From assembly GCF_005154805.1 (NCBI RefSeq), contig NZ_CP039727.1:1237501-1301500 (forward strand): a DNA stretch of 64,000 nt, read 5' to 3'. The notes under the pieces were generated by a model. The model had not been told where the DNA came from. It saw only the letters and a list, made by a program, of their open reading frames with translations, and made no database searches. This stretch comes from Bacillus sp. S3 (GTDB lineage Bacteria > Bacillota > Bacilli > Bacillales > Cytobacillaceae). Below, one piece after another: positions 15,758 to 24,734 of the stretch. The translations under genes were made by a program, and so were the position numbers. The number at the start of each line of letters is the position of its first letter. The stretch's first letter is position 1.

Positions 15758-17286
15758 TATAGCTGTTCTTCCTTCAGTAACTCCAATGCTTTTTTTGTCG
15801 GTCCTTCAATTACATCGCCAGAATAGGAATATCGCGAACCATGACATGGGCAATCCCATGATTTTTCAGCACGGTTCCACTCGCATTCACAGCCTAAATG
15901 AGTACAGGTGGTGTCAACAATATAAAGCTTGCCGTCCTTGTCCTTATAGGCGCCCGCACGTTTTCCATTGTACATGACAACAGAGCCTTCACCGTCTTGT
16001 AAATCTTCAGGTGTCTTATCTGTATATTCAAGCTTGCCCTTGATGAGATGTTTGGCAACATCTGCATTGGTTGTTACGACACTCTTTAATGCGGGGTCAG
16101 CCTGGAATCGTGATGGCGAATAAAGCTCCATATAAGGGTTTTCACGATTCATTACATAATCGGTTAACAAGTGTCCAGCAAGAATGCCGGTTGTCATTCC
16201 CCATTTTTTATAGCCAGTAGCAATTAAAACATTTTCACGGCCTTCGGTGTACTTGCCGATATAAGGGACTTTGTCTAATGTGACATTATCTTGAGCAGAC
16301 CAGCGGTAATGATATTCAGATAAACCAAAAACATCCTTTGCAAACTCCTGAAGTGCCTCATAATGTTTGACCGTGTCGATACCCTGTCCCGGTTTATGGT
16401 TTTCGCCGCCGATAATTAGCAGCTTTTCCCCATTATAAGGGGTATAACGAATCGAACGGCTTGGGCTGTCGCCGCTTATATACATGCCGCCAGGATATTC
16501 CTTATCGGTTTTTATCCCGATTGCATACGATCTGTCAGCATACATTCTGGCAAAATAAAGACCAGGTTTATCATAAAAAGGAAAATGGGAGGCAATAATC
16601 ACATGCTTGCACGTAACCCTATGACCAGACTTTGTCACTACTTTAGGTTCTGTATCATCGTCCTCAATGTCTGAAGCGACCGTATTTTCATAAACAGAAC
16701 AGCCGGCATTTACGGCGTCCTCTAAAAGCGATTTTAAAAATTTTAGCGGGTGATACTGTGCTTGATTGTGCATGACGAGGGCAGCTTTTGCTGGGACATT
16801 AAAGGGAATAGTATCTTTTATGGCCCCGTCAATTTCAAGGTTCTTGTACGCTTCCCACTCAGTTTTAATCTTGTCGACATATTCTTCTGTCGTGGCATAA
16901 ACATAGGCATCTTGCTTACTGAAATCACAGTCAATCCCTTTTTCCTTCACAGTGTTTTCGACAAATTGAATGGAATTCATATGGGATTCAAAATAAAGCC
17001 GTGCCTTGTCCCTTCCAAAATGATTGATAAATTCATCATATACAATGCCATGCTGTGCTGTTAATTTCGCAGTTGTATGCCCGGTTGTCCCGTTTAAGAC
17101 ACCGCCGGCTTCTAAAATAGCTACCTTTACCCCTTCTTTAGACAGTAAATAGGCAGCAGTAATCCCGGTGATGCCCGCTCCGACAATTGCTACATCTACT
17201 GATAAATCCTCGTTTAATGCGTCAAATGTGGGTAAATCAATTTCTCTCCAATAAGTTTTAGGGAATTGATTTTCAGATGAATTCAT
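15757..17286 (-). CDS. yhfW: FAD-dependent oxidoreductase with C-terminal Rieske domain, YhfW-like
   Basis: Fusion protein of 509 residues, the length of B. subtilis YhfW. The N-terminal part is a DAO-type flavoprotein with the dinucleotide-binding motif VDVAIVGAGITGITAAYLLS and a second FAD contact in NVLIATGYKKWGMTTG. The last ~90 residues are a Rieske [2Fe-2S] domain with ligands in CTHLGCECEW and CPCHGSRY. It probably couples oxidation of an amine or amino acid to a Rieske-linked electron path; the substrate is unknown. ATG at 17284-17286 preceded by GGAGG is preferred over an upstream in-frame start that would add 16 residues. A repeat remnant abuts its 3' end. Confidence 0.85.
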   Translation of the reverse strand: MNSSENQFPKTYWREIDLPTFDALNEDLSVDVAIVGAGITGITAAYLLSKEGVKVAILEAGGVLNGTTGHTTAKLTAQHGIVYDEFINHFGRDKARLYFESHMNSIQFVENTVKEKGIDCDFSKQDAYVYATTEEYVDKIKTEWEAYKNLEIDGAIKDTIPFNVPAKAALVMHNQAQYHPLKFLKSLLEDAVNAGCSVYENTVASDIEDDDTEPKVVTKSGHRVTCKHVIIASHFPFYDKPGLYFARMYADRSYAIGIKTDKEYPGGMYISGDSPSRSIRYTPYNGEKLLIIGGENHKPGQGIDTVKHYEALQEFAKDVFGLSEYHYRWSAQDNVTLDKVPYIGKYTEGRENVLIATGYKKWGMTTGILAGHLLTDYVMNRENPYMELYSPSRFQADPALKSVVTTNADVAKHLIKGKLEYTDKTPEDLQDGEGSVVMYNGKRAGAYKDKDGKLYIVDTTCTHLGCECEWNRAEKSWDCPCHGSRYSYSGDVIEGPTKKALELLKEEQL

Positions 17287-17380
17287 ATGTACGCCTCCAG
17301 CCTTTAAAATAATCTCTTGTTTAATTTTTCCCAAAATGAAAAATAAATGTCATGTTGGAAAAATATTAGGTTCAGTTACA

Positions 17381-17406
17381 AATAAAAGAACCCTCATTCA
17401 GGGTTC
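17381..17406 (-). terminator. intrinsic terminator (minus strand)
   Basis: GAACCCT (17388-17394) pairs with AGGGTTC (17400-17406); on the minus strand the stem is followed by TTTTATT. It sits right after the small membrane gene below. Confidence 0.6.
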
Positions 17407-17417
17407 CGGGTAAAAAC

Positions 17418-17558
17418 TTATTCAATGTCGTTATTAATATTATCTATTCGAACAGCGTCCTCTGAATCAAGCGTTTCTCTTAAGAAATGAAAAATTACCC
17501 AGGCCGCACAACCAAGACAAATTAGAAAACCAAGCGTAATGGTCCACAAAAGAGTCAT
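17418..17558 (-). CDS. small single-span membrane protein, unknown
   Basis: A 46-residue protein (MTLLWTITLGFLICLGCAAW followed by an acidic tail ending in NNDIE). One hydrophobic segment is followed by VIFHFLRETLDSEDAVRID. A GGGGGATG ribosome binding site lies 5-10 bases before the ATG and a terminator follows the stop. No family recognised. Confidence 0.6.
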   Translation of the reverse strand: MTLLWTITLGFLICLGCAAWVIFHFLRETLDSEDAVRIDNINNDIE

Positions 17559-17645
17559 TATTCATCCCCCTTTTTAAGCTTATCGATTATTTAAGCTTTC
17601 TAAAGGTATATGCAGCAGGGGGACTCATTTTGCCTATTATTGCAT

Positions 17646-18020
17646 TTAGTCTTTTTTCTTTAATTCCGAATAATAATCTACTTTCTTAATATTGACGCCG
17701 ACAAAGGTTTCAATAATTGATTGGCCGCCGGCAATTGAAAAAATCAATATAAATACGAATGTAACCCTTGGGAAAAGCAAATACGCCCCGCCCACAAAAA
17801 TGGCACTCCACACACCGGCACACCAATAGCATTTCAACAGATAACCAAACATGGAGGCAGGTACTTCCTTCGTTTTAGGACCCTCATCTGTTTCAACTTG
17901 GACCTTTTTCATAAAAGGTCTGCGGATAAATTCAGTGATTTTATCAAATACGATTAAATGGGTTAGACGGTAACTTGCTAAAATTAACATAATATAGGTC
18001 ATCCAAGAAATATCTCTCAC
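17646..18020 (-). CDS. DUF1360 membrane protein, YjcA-like sporulation protein
   Basis: Membrane protein of 124 residues with about three hydrophobic segments. The segment YLLKCYWCAGVWSAIFVGG carries the conserved CxxC-W motif of DUF1360, and ILASYRLTHLIVFDKI is the typical N-terminus. B. subtilis YjcA of this family is expressed in the mother cell during sporulation; no biochemical role is known. It is divergent from the LysM-CAP gene with about 107 bases between the two starts. Confidence 0.72.
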   Translation of the reverse strand: MRDISWMTYIMLILASYRLTHLIVFDKITEFIRRPFMKKVQVETDEGPKTKEVPASMFGYLLKCYWCAGVWSAIFVGGAYLLFPRVTFVFILIFSIAGGQSIIETFVGVNIKKVDYYSELKKKD

Positions 18021-18127
18021 ATTTTGAGCCTCCGAAACCTTAGCTAATGAACAGCTGAATAATATTTTTTCTTCTTTGTATATTTTGAGCCTGAAATCAA
18101 GATTCTATATTCGGAGGAGGCGAAAAA

Positions 18128-18739
18128 ATGAAAAAATCATTTTGGTTTAGTTTTCTGTTCTTACTATCTCTTTTCTGTATCCCGAGTGTGTCTTTTGCCC
18201 AACAAATTTACACTGTTCAGCCAGGGGACTCACTTTGGAAAATTGCCGTTAGGTATCAAGTCGGAATTACGGAAATTATTCAAGCAAACCCGCAATTTAA
18301 AAATCCGAACTTGATCTACCCGGGTCAAAAGGTAACCATTCCTGATTTAGGCGGTGTGAAATCGATTGAAAGTCAGGTCATTTCGTTAACCAATCAAGAG
18401 CGGGCCAAAAATGGACTGAAGCCAATGGTGGCAGATTGGGAGCTTTCGAGGGTAGCCCGCTATAAAGCGATGGACATGAGGGATAAGAATTATTTTTCCC
18501 ATACTAGCCCAACCTATGGCAGTCCGTTTGATATGATTAAAAACTTTGGTATTTCCTACCGTTCAGCAGCAGAAAATATTGCCGCTGGCCAAACCACGCC
18601 ACAGGCAGTGGTGCAGTCCTGGATGAATAGTTCAGGTCATCGAGCGAATATATTAAGCTCCAACACCCGTATTGGCGTCGGTTACGCTGCGGGTGGATCC
18701 TATCGACATTACTGGGTCCAGATGTTTATATCAAAATAA
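18128..18739 (+). CDS. secreted LysM + CAP (SCP/YkwD-type) domain protein
   Basis: Exported protein of 203 residues. A signal peptide (MKKSFWFSFLFLLSLFCIP ... SFA) is followed by one LysM domain (YTVQPGDSLWKIAVRYQVG through PGQKVTIP), which binds peptidoglycan, and a C-terminal CAP domain with LTNQERAKNGLKP, the conserved His in YFSHTSPTYGSPF, AENIAAGQTTP and SGHRANILSS. The combination resembles SafA/YkwD-like spore-coat or wall proteins of Bacillus. GGAGGAGG precedes the ATG. A terminator hairpin follows. Confidence 0.87.
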   Translation: MKKSFWFSFLFLLSLFCIPSVSFAQQIYTVQPGDSLWKIAVRYQVGITEIIQANPQFKNPNLIYPGQKVTIPDLGGVKSIESQVISLTNQERAKNGLKPMVADWELSRVARYKAMDMRDKNYFSHTSPTYGSPFDMIKNFGISYRSAAENIAAGQTTPQAVVQSWMNSSGHRANILSSNTRIGVGYAAGGSYRHYWVQMFISK

Positions 18740-18745
18740 TGCGAC

Positions 18746-18789
18746 GGGTCAGTCTTTTAAGCATGGTGCTTATAGGGCTGACCCTTTCT
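18746..18789 (+). terminator. intrinsic terminator
   Basis: GGGTCAG (18746-18752) pairs with CTGACCC (18778-18784); an inner AAGCA/TGCTT stem and a trailing TTTC follow. Confidence 0.6.
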
Positions 18790-18791
18790 AC

Positions 18792-18801
18792 GTCTTAGGA
18801 C
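18792..18801. promoter_or_regulatory. candidate operator of the liaIH promoter
   Basis: GTCTTAGGAC is a small inverted repeat (GTC-N4-GAC) about 87 bases before liaI. The position suits a LiaR site; assignment is tentative because I judged it only by symmetry and place. Confidence 0.3.
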
Positions 18802-18887
18802 CGATATAAAAATCAAGCTCTAGCGCAATTATGAAAAGCGATGGAAAAAGGTAAGATGAAATCAAGAAAAGAAAGGAGTGAAACAAA

Positions 18888-19235
18888 ATGAAAAAATTTG
18901 GTTTACTGATGGCTGGAGGGATTGCAGCGGTCATCTTGCTCTCAACAATTGGTCCAATGGTGGGGTTACTTGTTAGCCTAGTGCTCCTGTACTTCATCTT
19001 CAAACAGTTTATTAAAACGGAATCCACTGGAGGGAAGATTGGTCTTGGGGTCATCGGCTTCATTGTCCTAATGGCCTCTATCCATAACGCCCCAGCCATC
19101 ATTGGTGTAGCAGCAGCTTATGTTCTCTACCTTGTTTATAAAAAGTGGAATGAGAACAAAAATACAAGAATCAAAGAAGAATCCGATCCATTTGTCAATT
19201 TTGAAAAACAATGGAATGAGTTAAACAAATATTAA
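18888..19235 (+). CDS. liaI: LiaI-like small membrane protein
   Basis: Membrane protein of 115 residues with about three hydrophobic segments (GIAAVILLSTIGPMVGLLV, then VLLYFIF, then GVIGFIVLMASI and a fourth short one) and a charged C-terminal tail ending FVNFEKQWNELNKY. In B. subtilis LiaI is the membrane anchor of the PspA homologue LiaH. Here it is immediately followed by that gene (18 bases), matching the liaIH order. AAAGGAG precedes the ATG. Confidence 0.8.
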   Translation: MKKFGLLMAGGIAAVILLSTIGPMVGLLVSLVLLYFIFKQFIKTESTGGKIGLGVIGFIVLMASIHNAPAIIGVAAAYVLYLVYKKWNENKNTRIKEESDPFVNFEKQWNELNKY

Positions 19236-19253
19236 AAAAGGGAGAGATTTATC

Positions 19254-19898
19254 ATGACCAACTTATTTTCAAGAATTAAAAACACCATTACCGCAGATTT
19301 ACACGAGGCTCTTGATCAAAAGGAAAAGAAAAATCCAATTGCCTTGCTTAATCAATATCTTCGCCAATGTGAGCTGGAAACAGAAAAGGTAAGAAAGCTT
19401 TTGGAAAGACAATATGCATTGAAGGATGAATTTACAAGAGAATACCATCAGGCAATGGAGTTAGCCGAAAAAAGAAAGTATCAGGCAGATGTAGCTTCTA
19501 AAGCAGGGGAAACAGAGCTTTATCAATTTGCTGCAGCAGAGCATCAGCAATATGCGGATCGTGCCAGCCGTTTAAGTGCATCTCTTGAACAAACAAAGGA
19601 GCAGCTAGGGGATTTAGAAAGAAAGTATGAAGAAATGAAGCACAAACTAAAAGACATGAACCTAAGACGGATGGAATTGATGGGCCGAGAAAATGTAACT
19701 CGGGCAAATCTCCGGATTAACCAGGTGCTTGATTCAAATTCTTACTCAGATAAATCCTTCTCAAAATTTAAGGATATTGAAAACTATCTGGACCGTTTAG
19801 AGCATCAAGTGAACAGCTCTTTCTACCGCAATACCATTGATTCAAGAATTGCCGAATTAGAAAAAGAAATGAAATTGGAAGAAAGCAAGTCCATTTAA
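19254..19898 (+). CDS. liaH: PspA/IM30-family protein LiaH
   Basis: A 214-residue, almost wholly alpha-helical coiled-coil protein. The N-terminus MTNLFSRIKNTITADLHEALDQ is the amphipathic helix that touches membranes in PspA proteins, and the remainder is rich in Glu/Gln/Lys with heptads (RLSASLEQTKEQLGDLERKY). It acts in envelope stress by forming large oligomers at damaged membrane. Partner LiaI precedes it. A terminator separates liaIH from liaFSR, so liaIH can be induced strongly while the regulators stay low. Confidence 0.88.
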   Translation: MTNLFSRIKNTITADLHEALDQKEKKNPIALLNQYLRQCELETEKVRKLLERQYALKDEFTREYHQAMELAEKRKYQADVASKAGETELYQFAAAEHQQYADRASRLSASLEQTKEQLGDLERKYEEMKHKLKDMNLRRMELMGRENVTRANLRINQVLDSNSYSDKSFSKFKDIENYLDRLEHQVNSSFYRNTIDSRIAELEKEMKLEESKSI

Positions 19899-19962
19899 TA
19901 TCAAATATGGTATGCTAATAGAAAAGTGGAGGCGTCCTGTTGGCGTACGGGAGCTAAACAGT

Positions 19963-19990
19963 AAAAAGGCGTAGATGTACGCCTTTTTAC
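19963..19990 (+). terminator. intrinsic terminator between liaH and liaF
   Basis: AAAAAGGCGTA (19963-19973) pairs perfectly with TACGCCTTTTT (19978-19988). Confidence 0.82.
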
Positions 19991-20020
19991 TAATAGAAAA
20001 ATAAAAAGGGAGGGTGGCCA

Positions 20021-20767
20021 ATGTTTAAAAATACAAAAAATGATTATGTTGGATGGCTGGTGATCATCGGTATTGTCATTCTGCTTCTAGAGATTTTATT
20101 TTTTAACAGAGGGCTGATATTCTCTCTTTTTATATCTGGCGGTATGATTTATCTAGGTCGAAAAAGAGCTGGCAAAAGATTAGGGAAACTTCTATTTATC
20201 GGCGGTATTATCTTTTTTGTTCTGAGTATCGTCAATATGATGACGTTTAAATTTTTATTATTAGCTATTTTACTGCACTTCTTTATTCAATTTTTAAATG
20301 CTAAAAAACAGCCAAAAAAGATTTCCCCAGATGTTGTCAAACCAGAAGCTAAACCAGAGGCTTTGCAGCAAGAAGAAACCATGATTAAATCGGAGCCGTT
20401 GTTTAGCAATGTTTTTATCGGGCAGCAAAAAACTCCTGAAGGTGTTTATGACTGGAAAGATGTCAACATTCAAGCCGGAATTGGCGATACGATTATTGAT
20501 CTCAGCTACACGATGCTGCCAAAAGGGGAAACGGTCATCTTTATCCGAAATATTATTGGGAATATCCAAATCCTTGTTCCATATGAAATTGATGTAAGTA
20601 TCCATCATTCTTCTGTAATAGGTTCGACTAACGTTTTAGGCAATTATGAATCAAAGTTGTTCAATCAAATGTTCCAGCTAAAAACGCCTGGCTATGATCA
20701 GTCCGAGCAAAAGGTGAAAATTTTTACATCGCTTGTTGTGGGGAATTTAGAGGTGAGCCGGATATGA
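20021..20767 (+). CDS. liaF: LiaF, inhibitor of the LiaSR two-component system
   Basis: Membrane protein of 248 residues: three to four N-terminal hydrophobic segments within the first ~95 residues, a Pro/Lys/Glu linker, and a C-terminal beta-helical cell-wall-active-antibiotics-response domain (FIGQQKTPEGVYDWKDVNI ... GDTIIDLSYTMLPKGET ... GNIQILVPYEIDVSIHHSSVIG). LiaF holds the kinase LiaS inactive until cell-wall antibiotics act. Its TGA overlaps the liaS ATG (ATGA), a translationally coupled order. No liaG lies before it, in contrast to B. subtilis. Confidence 0.9.
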   Translation: MFKNTKNDYVGWLVIIGIVILLLEILFFNRGLIFSLFISGGMIYLGRKRAGKRLGKLLFIGGIIFFVLSIVNMMTFKFLLLAILLHFFIQFLNAKKQPKKISPDVVKPEAKPEALQQEETMIKSEPLFSNVFIGQQKTPEGVYDWKDVNIQAGIGDTIIDLSYTMLPKGETVIFIRNIIGNIQILVPYEIDVSIHHSSVIGSTNVLGNYESKLFNQMFQLKTPGYDQSEQKVKIFTSLVVGNLEVSRI

Positions 20768-21813
20768 GTACAACTGGACGTCAAATTGTCTGGAGTGTCG
20801 GTTTTTCCTTTCTTATCGCAATTATCATCGGAGCTGTTTTTATTTTTGTGTTCCCATTAAACAACTGGTCGGAATTATGGAGCAAAAATTTCATGGATAT
20901 TCCGATTGTCATTTTTGTTCCTGCATTTAGTATTGCCCTAGGAATTCTTATAGGCGGGGCGCAGGGCCTTTTTTGGCGAAAACAATTTCTCTCGATTGAA
21001 CATTCTTTGCATCAATTAGATGAAGGAAGACAATTGGAAGTAAAAGAGAAGGCCTCGGTAACGGAAATGCAAATGATTGCTGAGCGAATTGAAAAAATTG
21101 GGAAACAAATGTCTGAGCAGGCAAAGCTTTCTCAACGGTTAGCAACTGAAAAGGTTGAAGACCAAGAGGCAAGAATTCAGGAGATAATTGAGCAGGAACG
21201 AAATCGTCTTGCCCGAGAGCTCCATGATTCTGTAAGCCAGCAATTATTTGCTGCGTCGATGATGATGTCAGCCATTAATGAAACAAAGGGGCAGTCAGAA
21301 AATGACCGTGAAGCTAAGCAATTGAAGCTGGTAGAGGAAATGATTCACCAATCACAGCTGGAAATGAGGGCGCTGCTTTTACACTTGCGTCCAGTTGCCT
21401 TAAAGAATAAATCACTGCAAGAAGGAATAGAGGAACTTCTAATCGAATTATCTCAAAAGGTAACAATGGATATAAAATGGAAGGTAGAGGATTTTCCTTT
21501 ACATAAAGGGGTAGAGGACCACCTCTTCCGAATTCTGCAAGAGTCTGTTTCGAACACCTTAAGGCATTCAAAAGCTAGTAAGTTCGAGGTTCTGATGGTC
21601 AAACGAGATGATCTTGTCATCTTACGGATAGTTGATGATGGAATTGGTTTTGAAGTAAACGAAATGAAAGCGGGTTCCTATGGGATGCAAAATATGCACG
21701 AGCGCGCTGTTGAAGTGGGCGGGACATTAAAAGTAATTAGTGTGAAGGGTAAAGGAACAAGGCTGGAAGTGAAGGTCCCAGTGATGACTAATGGAGATGG
21801 TGCCAATGATTAG
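20764..21813 (+). CDS. liaS: sensor histidine kinase LiaS
   Basis: Intramembrane-sensing kinase of 349 residues. Two membrane helices lie within the first ~65 residues with a very short external loop. A linker and HAMP-like region is followed by the HisKA_3 motif [20 protein letters not shown] with the phosphoacceptor His, then the HATPase domain with [23 protein letters not shown] and [17 protein letters not shown]. It phosphorylates LiaR on cell-envelope stress (bacitracin, nisin and related agents, known for the family). It overlaps liaF by 4 bases and liaR by 8. Confidence 0.9.
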   Translation: MSTTGRQIVWSVGFSFLIAIIIGAVFIFVFPLNNWSELWSKNFMDIPIVIFVPAFSIALGILIGGAQGLFWRKQFLSIEHSLHQLDEGRQLEVKEKASVTEMQMIAERIEKIGKQMSEQAKLSQRLATEKVEDQEARIQEIIEQERNRLARELHDSVSQQLFAASMMMSAINETKGQSENDREAKQLKLVEEMIHQSQLEMRALLLHLRPVALKNKSLQEGIEELLIELSQKVTMDIKWKVEDFPLHKGVEDHLFRILQESVSNTLRHSKASKFEVLMVKRDDLVILRIVDDGIGFEVNEMKAGSYGMQNMHERAVEVGGTLKVISVKGKGTRLEVKVPVMTNGDGAND

Positions 21814-22438
21814 AGTAGTGTTTGTAGACGACCATGAAATGGTAAGAATCGGGGTTTCCTCCTATTTATCGGCGCAGCCGGATATTGAAGTGGTTGGCGA
21901 GGCGGATGATGGAAAAAAGGGTGTAGAGCTCGCTTTAGAACTTCGCCCAGATATCATTTTAATGGATTTGGTCATGAAAGAAATGGATGGAATTGAAGCG
22001 ACAAGACAAATCATTGAACAATGGCCTGAGGCAAAGGTCATTATCGTGACGAGCTTTTTGGACGATGAAAAGGTATATCCTGCGCTGGAGGCGGGGGCCA
22101 CTAGTTATATGTTGAAAACCTCGAAAGCTGGGGAAATTGCGAATGCTGTCCGGGCTACATATCATGGACAATCTGTCCTCGAACCAGAAGTAACCGGAAA
22201 AATGATGGTGAAAATGCGCCAGAAGAATACGCATCTGCTCCATGAAGATTTAACAAGCCGTGAACTGGAAATATTACTATTAATGGCCGAAGGCAAAACC
22301 AATCAGGACATTGCTGATGAATTATTTATCGCCTTAAAAACCGTCAAAACCCATGTCAGCAATATCTTAAGCAAGCTCAACGTCCAAGACCGTACTCAAG
22401 CGGTAATCTATGCATTTAAGCATTCGTTAATTAAGTAA
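21806..22438 (+). CDS. liaR: response regulator LiaR
   Basis: NarL-family regulator of 210 residues. The receiver domain begins [16 protein letters not shown] with the acidic pair, phosphoacceptor Asp in [14 protein letters not shown] and the Lys in [10 protein letters not shown]; the C-terminal LuxR-type HTH is [20 protein letters not shown] ... [14 protein letters not shown]. The ATG at 21806 gives the standard N-terminus; an upstream in-frame ATG at 21791 would add MEMVP inside liaS. It activates liaIH and its own operon in B. subtilis. Confidence 0.9.
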   Translation: MIRVVFVDDHEMVRIGVSSYLSAQPDIEVVGEADDGKKGVELALELRPDIILMDLVMKEMDGIEATRQIIEQWPEAKVIIVTSFLDDEKVYPALEAGATSYMLKTSKAGEIANAVRATYHGQSVLEPEVTGKMMVKMRQKNTHLLHEDLTSRELEILLLMAEGKTNQDIADELFIALKTVKTHVSNILSKLNVQDRTQAVIYAFKHSLIK

Positions 22439-22474
22439 GACCTGCCAATTTATTTGGAAGGTCTTTTTTTTTTG
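22436..22474 (+). terminator. intrinsic terminator after liaR
   Basis: AAGACCTGCCAA pairs with TTGGAAGGTCTT around a short loop, followed by about ten T residues. Confidence 0.85.
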
Positions 22475-22483
22475 AAAAATAAT

Positions 22484-22498
22484 TGAAAATTATTCTCA
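22484..22498. promoter_or_regulatory. Fur box 1 of the efe operon
   Basis: TGAAAATTATTCTCA fits the 7-1-7 Fur pattern with perfect TGA...TCA ends and overlaps a TTGAAA -35 element (22483-22488) that has TATTAT 18 bases downstream. Confidence 0.6.
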
Positions 22499-22518
22499 AT
22501 TGCTGTTATTATAGTTAA

Positions 22519-22533
22519 TGAAAATGATTATCA
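22519..22533. promoter_or_regulatory. Fur box 2 of the efe operon
   Basis: TGAAAATGATTATCA differs from the Fur consensus TGATAATGATTATCA at one base. It lies just after the -10 region and 32 bases before efeO, an ideal repressing position. Confidence 0.8.
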
Positions 22534-22564
22534 TTATTAACCTAATTGGGGGAACTAAGTCCAT

Positions 22565-23413
22565 ATGAACCTACTAAAAGTATCAGGATTATTACTATTA
22601 TCTAGCAGTCTTTTATTCGGATGTTCAAATACAGACAAATCTGCATCCACTGAAAACGTGAAAGAAACAAAGAATACGTCATCAGAAGCCCTCAAAGGGG
22701 TAACAGATGAATACCGTAAATATGCAATAGGCGAAATTGAGGAGTTTGTAAAAGCGACAGAAGCATTTACAACTGCGGTGAAAAATGGCGAAATCGATAA
22801 AGCAAAAGCGCTTTATGGACCGGCGCGGATGCACTATGAGCGTGCTGAACCCATCGCAGAAGTGTTTGGTGATCTAGATCCGAAAATTGATGCCCGTGAA
22901 GGAGATGTCCCTGAGGCAGAATGGGGCGGATACCATCGGATCGAAAAAGGACTGTGGGTAGAAAACACAACAAAGGGCTATGAACAATATGCAGACCAAT
23001 TGATGAAAGATGTTAATCTGTTAAGAGCTAAAGTCGATACAGTTGAAGTGACACCCGATTTATTAATTACTGGGGCAGTCGATCTTTTAAACGAAGTTTC
23101 CACATCTAAAGTAACCGGTGAAGAAGACCGGTATTCCCATACCGATTTATATGATTTTGCGGCGAACGTAGAGGGTGCGGAAAAGATCTATCAACTGCTA
23201 AGTCAGGAATTAAAGAAAAAAGATGAAGAGCTTTCTAAGGAAATTCAAACACGTTTTGACGAGATTTATAGTTTATTGAACCAGCAGAAAAATGGTGAAG
23301 GCTATAAGCTTTATACGGAATTGACAGAAGCACAAGTTAAAGGGCTAAGCCAAGCGATCGATGCACTTGCAGAACCACTTTCTCAAATAGGTATGGTGAC
23401 GGAGGCGTCTTAA
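22565..23413 (+). CDS. efeO: iron uptake system lipoprotein EfeO (imelysin-type)
   Basis: Extracytoplasmic lipoprotein of 282 residues: signal peptide with lipobox LLFGCSNTDKS, then the EfeO/M75 domain (LKGVTDEYRKYAIGEIEEFV, KALYGPARMHYERAEPIAE, and GGYHRIEKGLWVE, the HxxE-type motif that binds metal). It supplies iron to the EfeU permease together with EfeB. GGGGGAAC precedes the ATG. It is the first gene of efeOBU, headed by two Fur boxes, so it should be derepressed in low iron. The gene order O-B-U differs from the B. subtilis order U-O-B. Confidence 0.9.
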   Translation: MNLLKVSGLLLLSSSLLFGCSNTDKSASTENVKETKNTSSEALKGVTDEYRKYAIGEIEEFVKATEAFTTAVKNGEIDKAKALYGPARMHYERAEPIAEVFGDLDPKIDAREGDVPEAEWGGYHRIEKGLWVENTTKGYEQYADQLMKDVNLLRAKVDTVEVTPDLLITGAVDLLNEVSTSKVTGEEDRYSHTDLYDFAANVEGAEKIYQLLSQELKKKDEELSKEIQTRFDEIYSLLNQQKNGEGYKLYTELTEAQVKGLSQAIDALAEPLSQIGMVTEAS

Positions 23414-24703
23414 TTGAAGAAAAACACAAACAGCTTAGATGCATTAAATGAAAAGAAGGTTTCAAGAAGAGATATTCTGAAGACAGCTGGAATCGGCGGT
23501 GTCGGGGTAATCCTTGGTGCCTCCGGACTCGGTGGAGTCCTCTCAATCAATGAAAGCAAAGCATCAAGCCATGAAACAAAAGGTGAAATCGTGCCGTTTT
23601 ATGGCAAACATCAAGGTGGTATTACCACCAAAACACAGAATCATGTTTATTTCGTTTCATTAGATATTTCAACATCGAAGCGAGGAGAATTAGTAAAGCT
23701 TTTCAAGGATTGGACAACAGCGGCGGCCCTGTTAACTGAAGGAAAGCCTGTTGGAGAACTTGAGAGTAATGAGTTTCTTCCGCCGAAAGATACGGGTGAA
23801 GCAGCGGGCTTATCACCCTCCAGTTTAACCATTACCTTTGGTGTTGGCCCTAGTTTGTTTGTAAAGGACAACCAAGACAGGTTTGGACTAAAGCACAAAC
23901 AGCCAAAGGAATTAGTCGATCTTCCGAAATTCCCGCTCGATGCCTTGGAGGAGTCATGGGCTGGCGGGGATCTTTGTATCCAAGCCTGTGCCGATGATTT
24001 ACAGGTGGCGTTCCATGCAGTTAGAAACCTCATTCGAATCGCCAGAGGTAAAGCAACATTGCGGTGGGTACAATCAGGCTTCCAGCGAACCAAACAGTCG
24101 GATCCGAAAAATGAAACACCAAGGAATCTCTTTGGCTTCAAGGATGGAACGGTTAATCCAGATGTAAATAGTGAAAATCAATTAAACAATCATGTATGGG
24201 TCCAGCCGGGAGATGGTCCTGATTGGCTCGTTAATGGCAGCTATCTCGTAGTCCGCCGGATCCAAATGTTTATCGAGGTGTGGGATCGGACCAATTTAAG
24301 GGAACAGGAAAACACATTTGGCCGCTACCGTGAAAGCGGAGCACCGCTTGGACAAAAAGATGAATTTGAAACATTAGATTTGGAAAAGAAAAATGAACAA
24401 GGTCAATATAGCATCCCTGTTGATTCACATACCCGGCTGTCACATGGAGACGGCTCTGAGAAGATCCTGCGCCGGGCCTATTCCTACTCTGATGGAATGG
24501 ATGTGAAGACAGGCAGTTTTGATGCTGGGTTGCTATTCCTTTGTTTCCAGCGTGCACCAAGTAAACAATTTATCCCCATCCAAAATCGATTAGCGAAGAT
24601 GGATAAATTAAATGAATATATATCCCACCGGGGAAGCGCCATTTTTGCTTGTTTACCGGGAACAAAACAGGGTGGATTTATAGGAGAGACACTTTTTAAC
24701 TAA
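23414..24703 (+). CDS. efeB: deferrochelatase/Dyp-type peroxidase EfeB
   Basis: Heme peroxidase of 429 residues exported by Tat: the leader has SRRDILKTAGIGGVG followed by a hydrophobic stretch. The DyP signature GFKDGTVNP (GxxDG, distal Asp) is at about residue 240 and the proximal His lies in SHTRLSHGDGSEKILRRAY. It oxidises Fe2+ or handles heme iron for uptake by EfeU. The TTG start follows the efeO stop codon without a gap, with GGAGG 11 bases earlier. Confidence 0.9.
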   Translation: MKKNTNSLDALNEKKVSRRDILKTAGIGGVGVILGASGLGGVLSINESKASSHETKGEIVPFYGKHQGGITTKTQNHVYFVSLDISTSKRGELVKLFKDWTTAAALLTEGKPVGELESNEFLPPKDTGEAAGLSPSSLTITFGVGPSLFVKDNQDRFGLKHKQPKELVDLPKFPLDALEESWAGGDLCIQACADDLQVAFHAVRNLIRIARGKATLRWVQSGFQRTKQSDPKNETPRNLFGFKDGTVNPDVNSENQLNNHVWVQPGDGPDWLVNGSYLVVRRIQMFIEVWDRTNLREQENTFGRYRESGAPLGQKDEFETLDLEKKNEQGQYSIPVDSHTRLSHGDGSEKILRRAYSYSDGMDVKTGSFDAGLLFLCFQRAPSKQFIPIQNRLAKMDKLNEYISHRGSAIFACLPGTKQGGFIGETLFN

Positions 24704-24734
24704 TGGTTTCCCTTTTTACAGAGGAGAGATATGA

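Noticed and set aside
23647..24141. 164-codon minus-strand frame inside efeB
   Set aside because: Antisense shadow of a clear Dyp peroxidase; no ribosome binding site or protein features.
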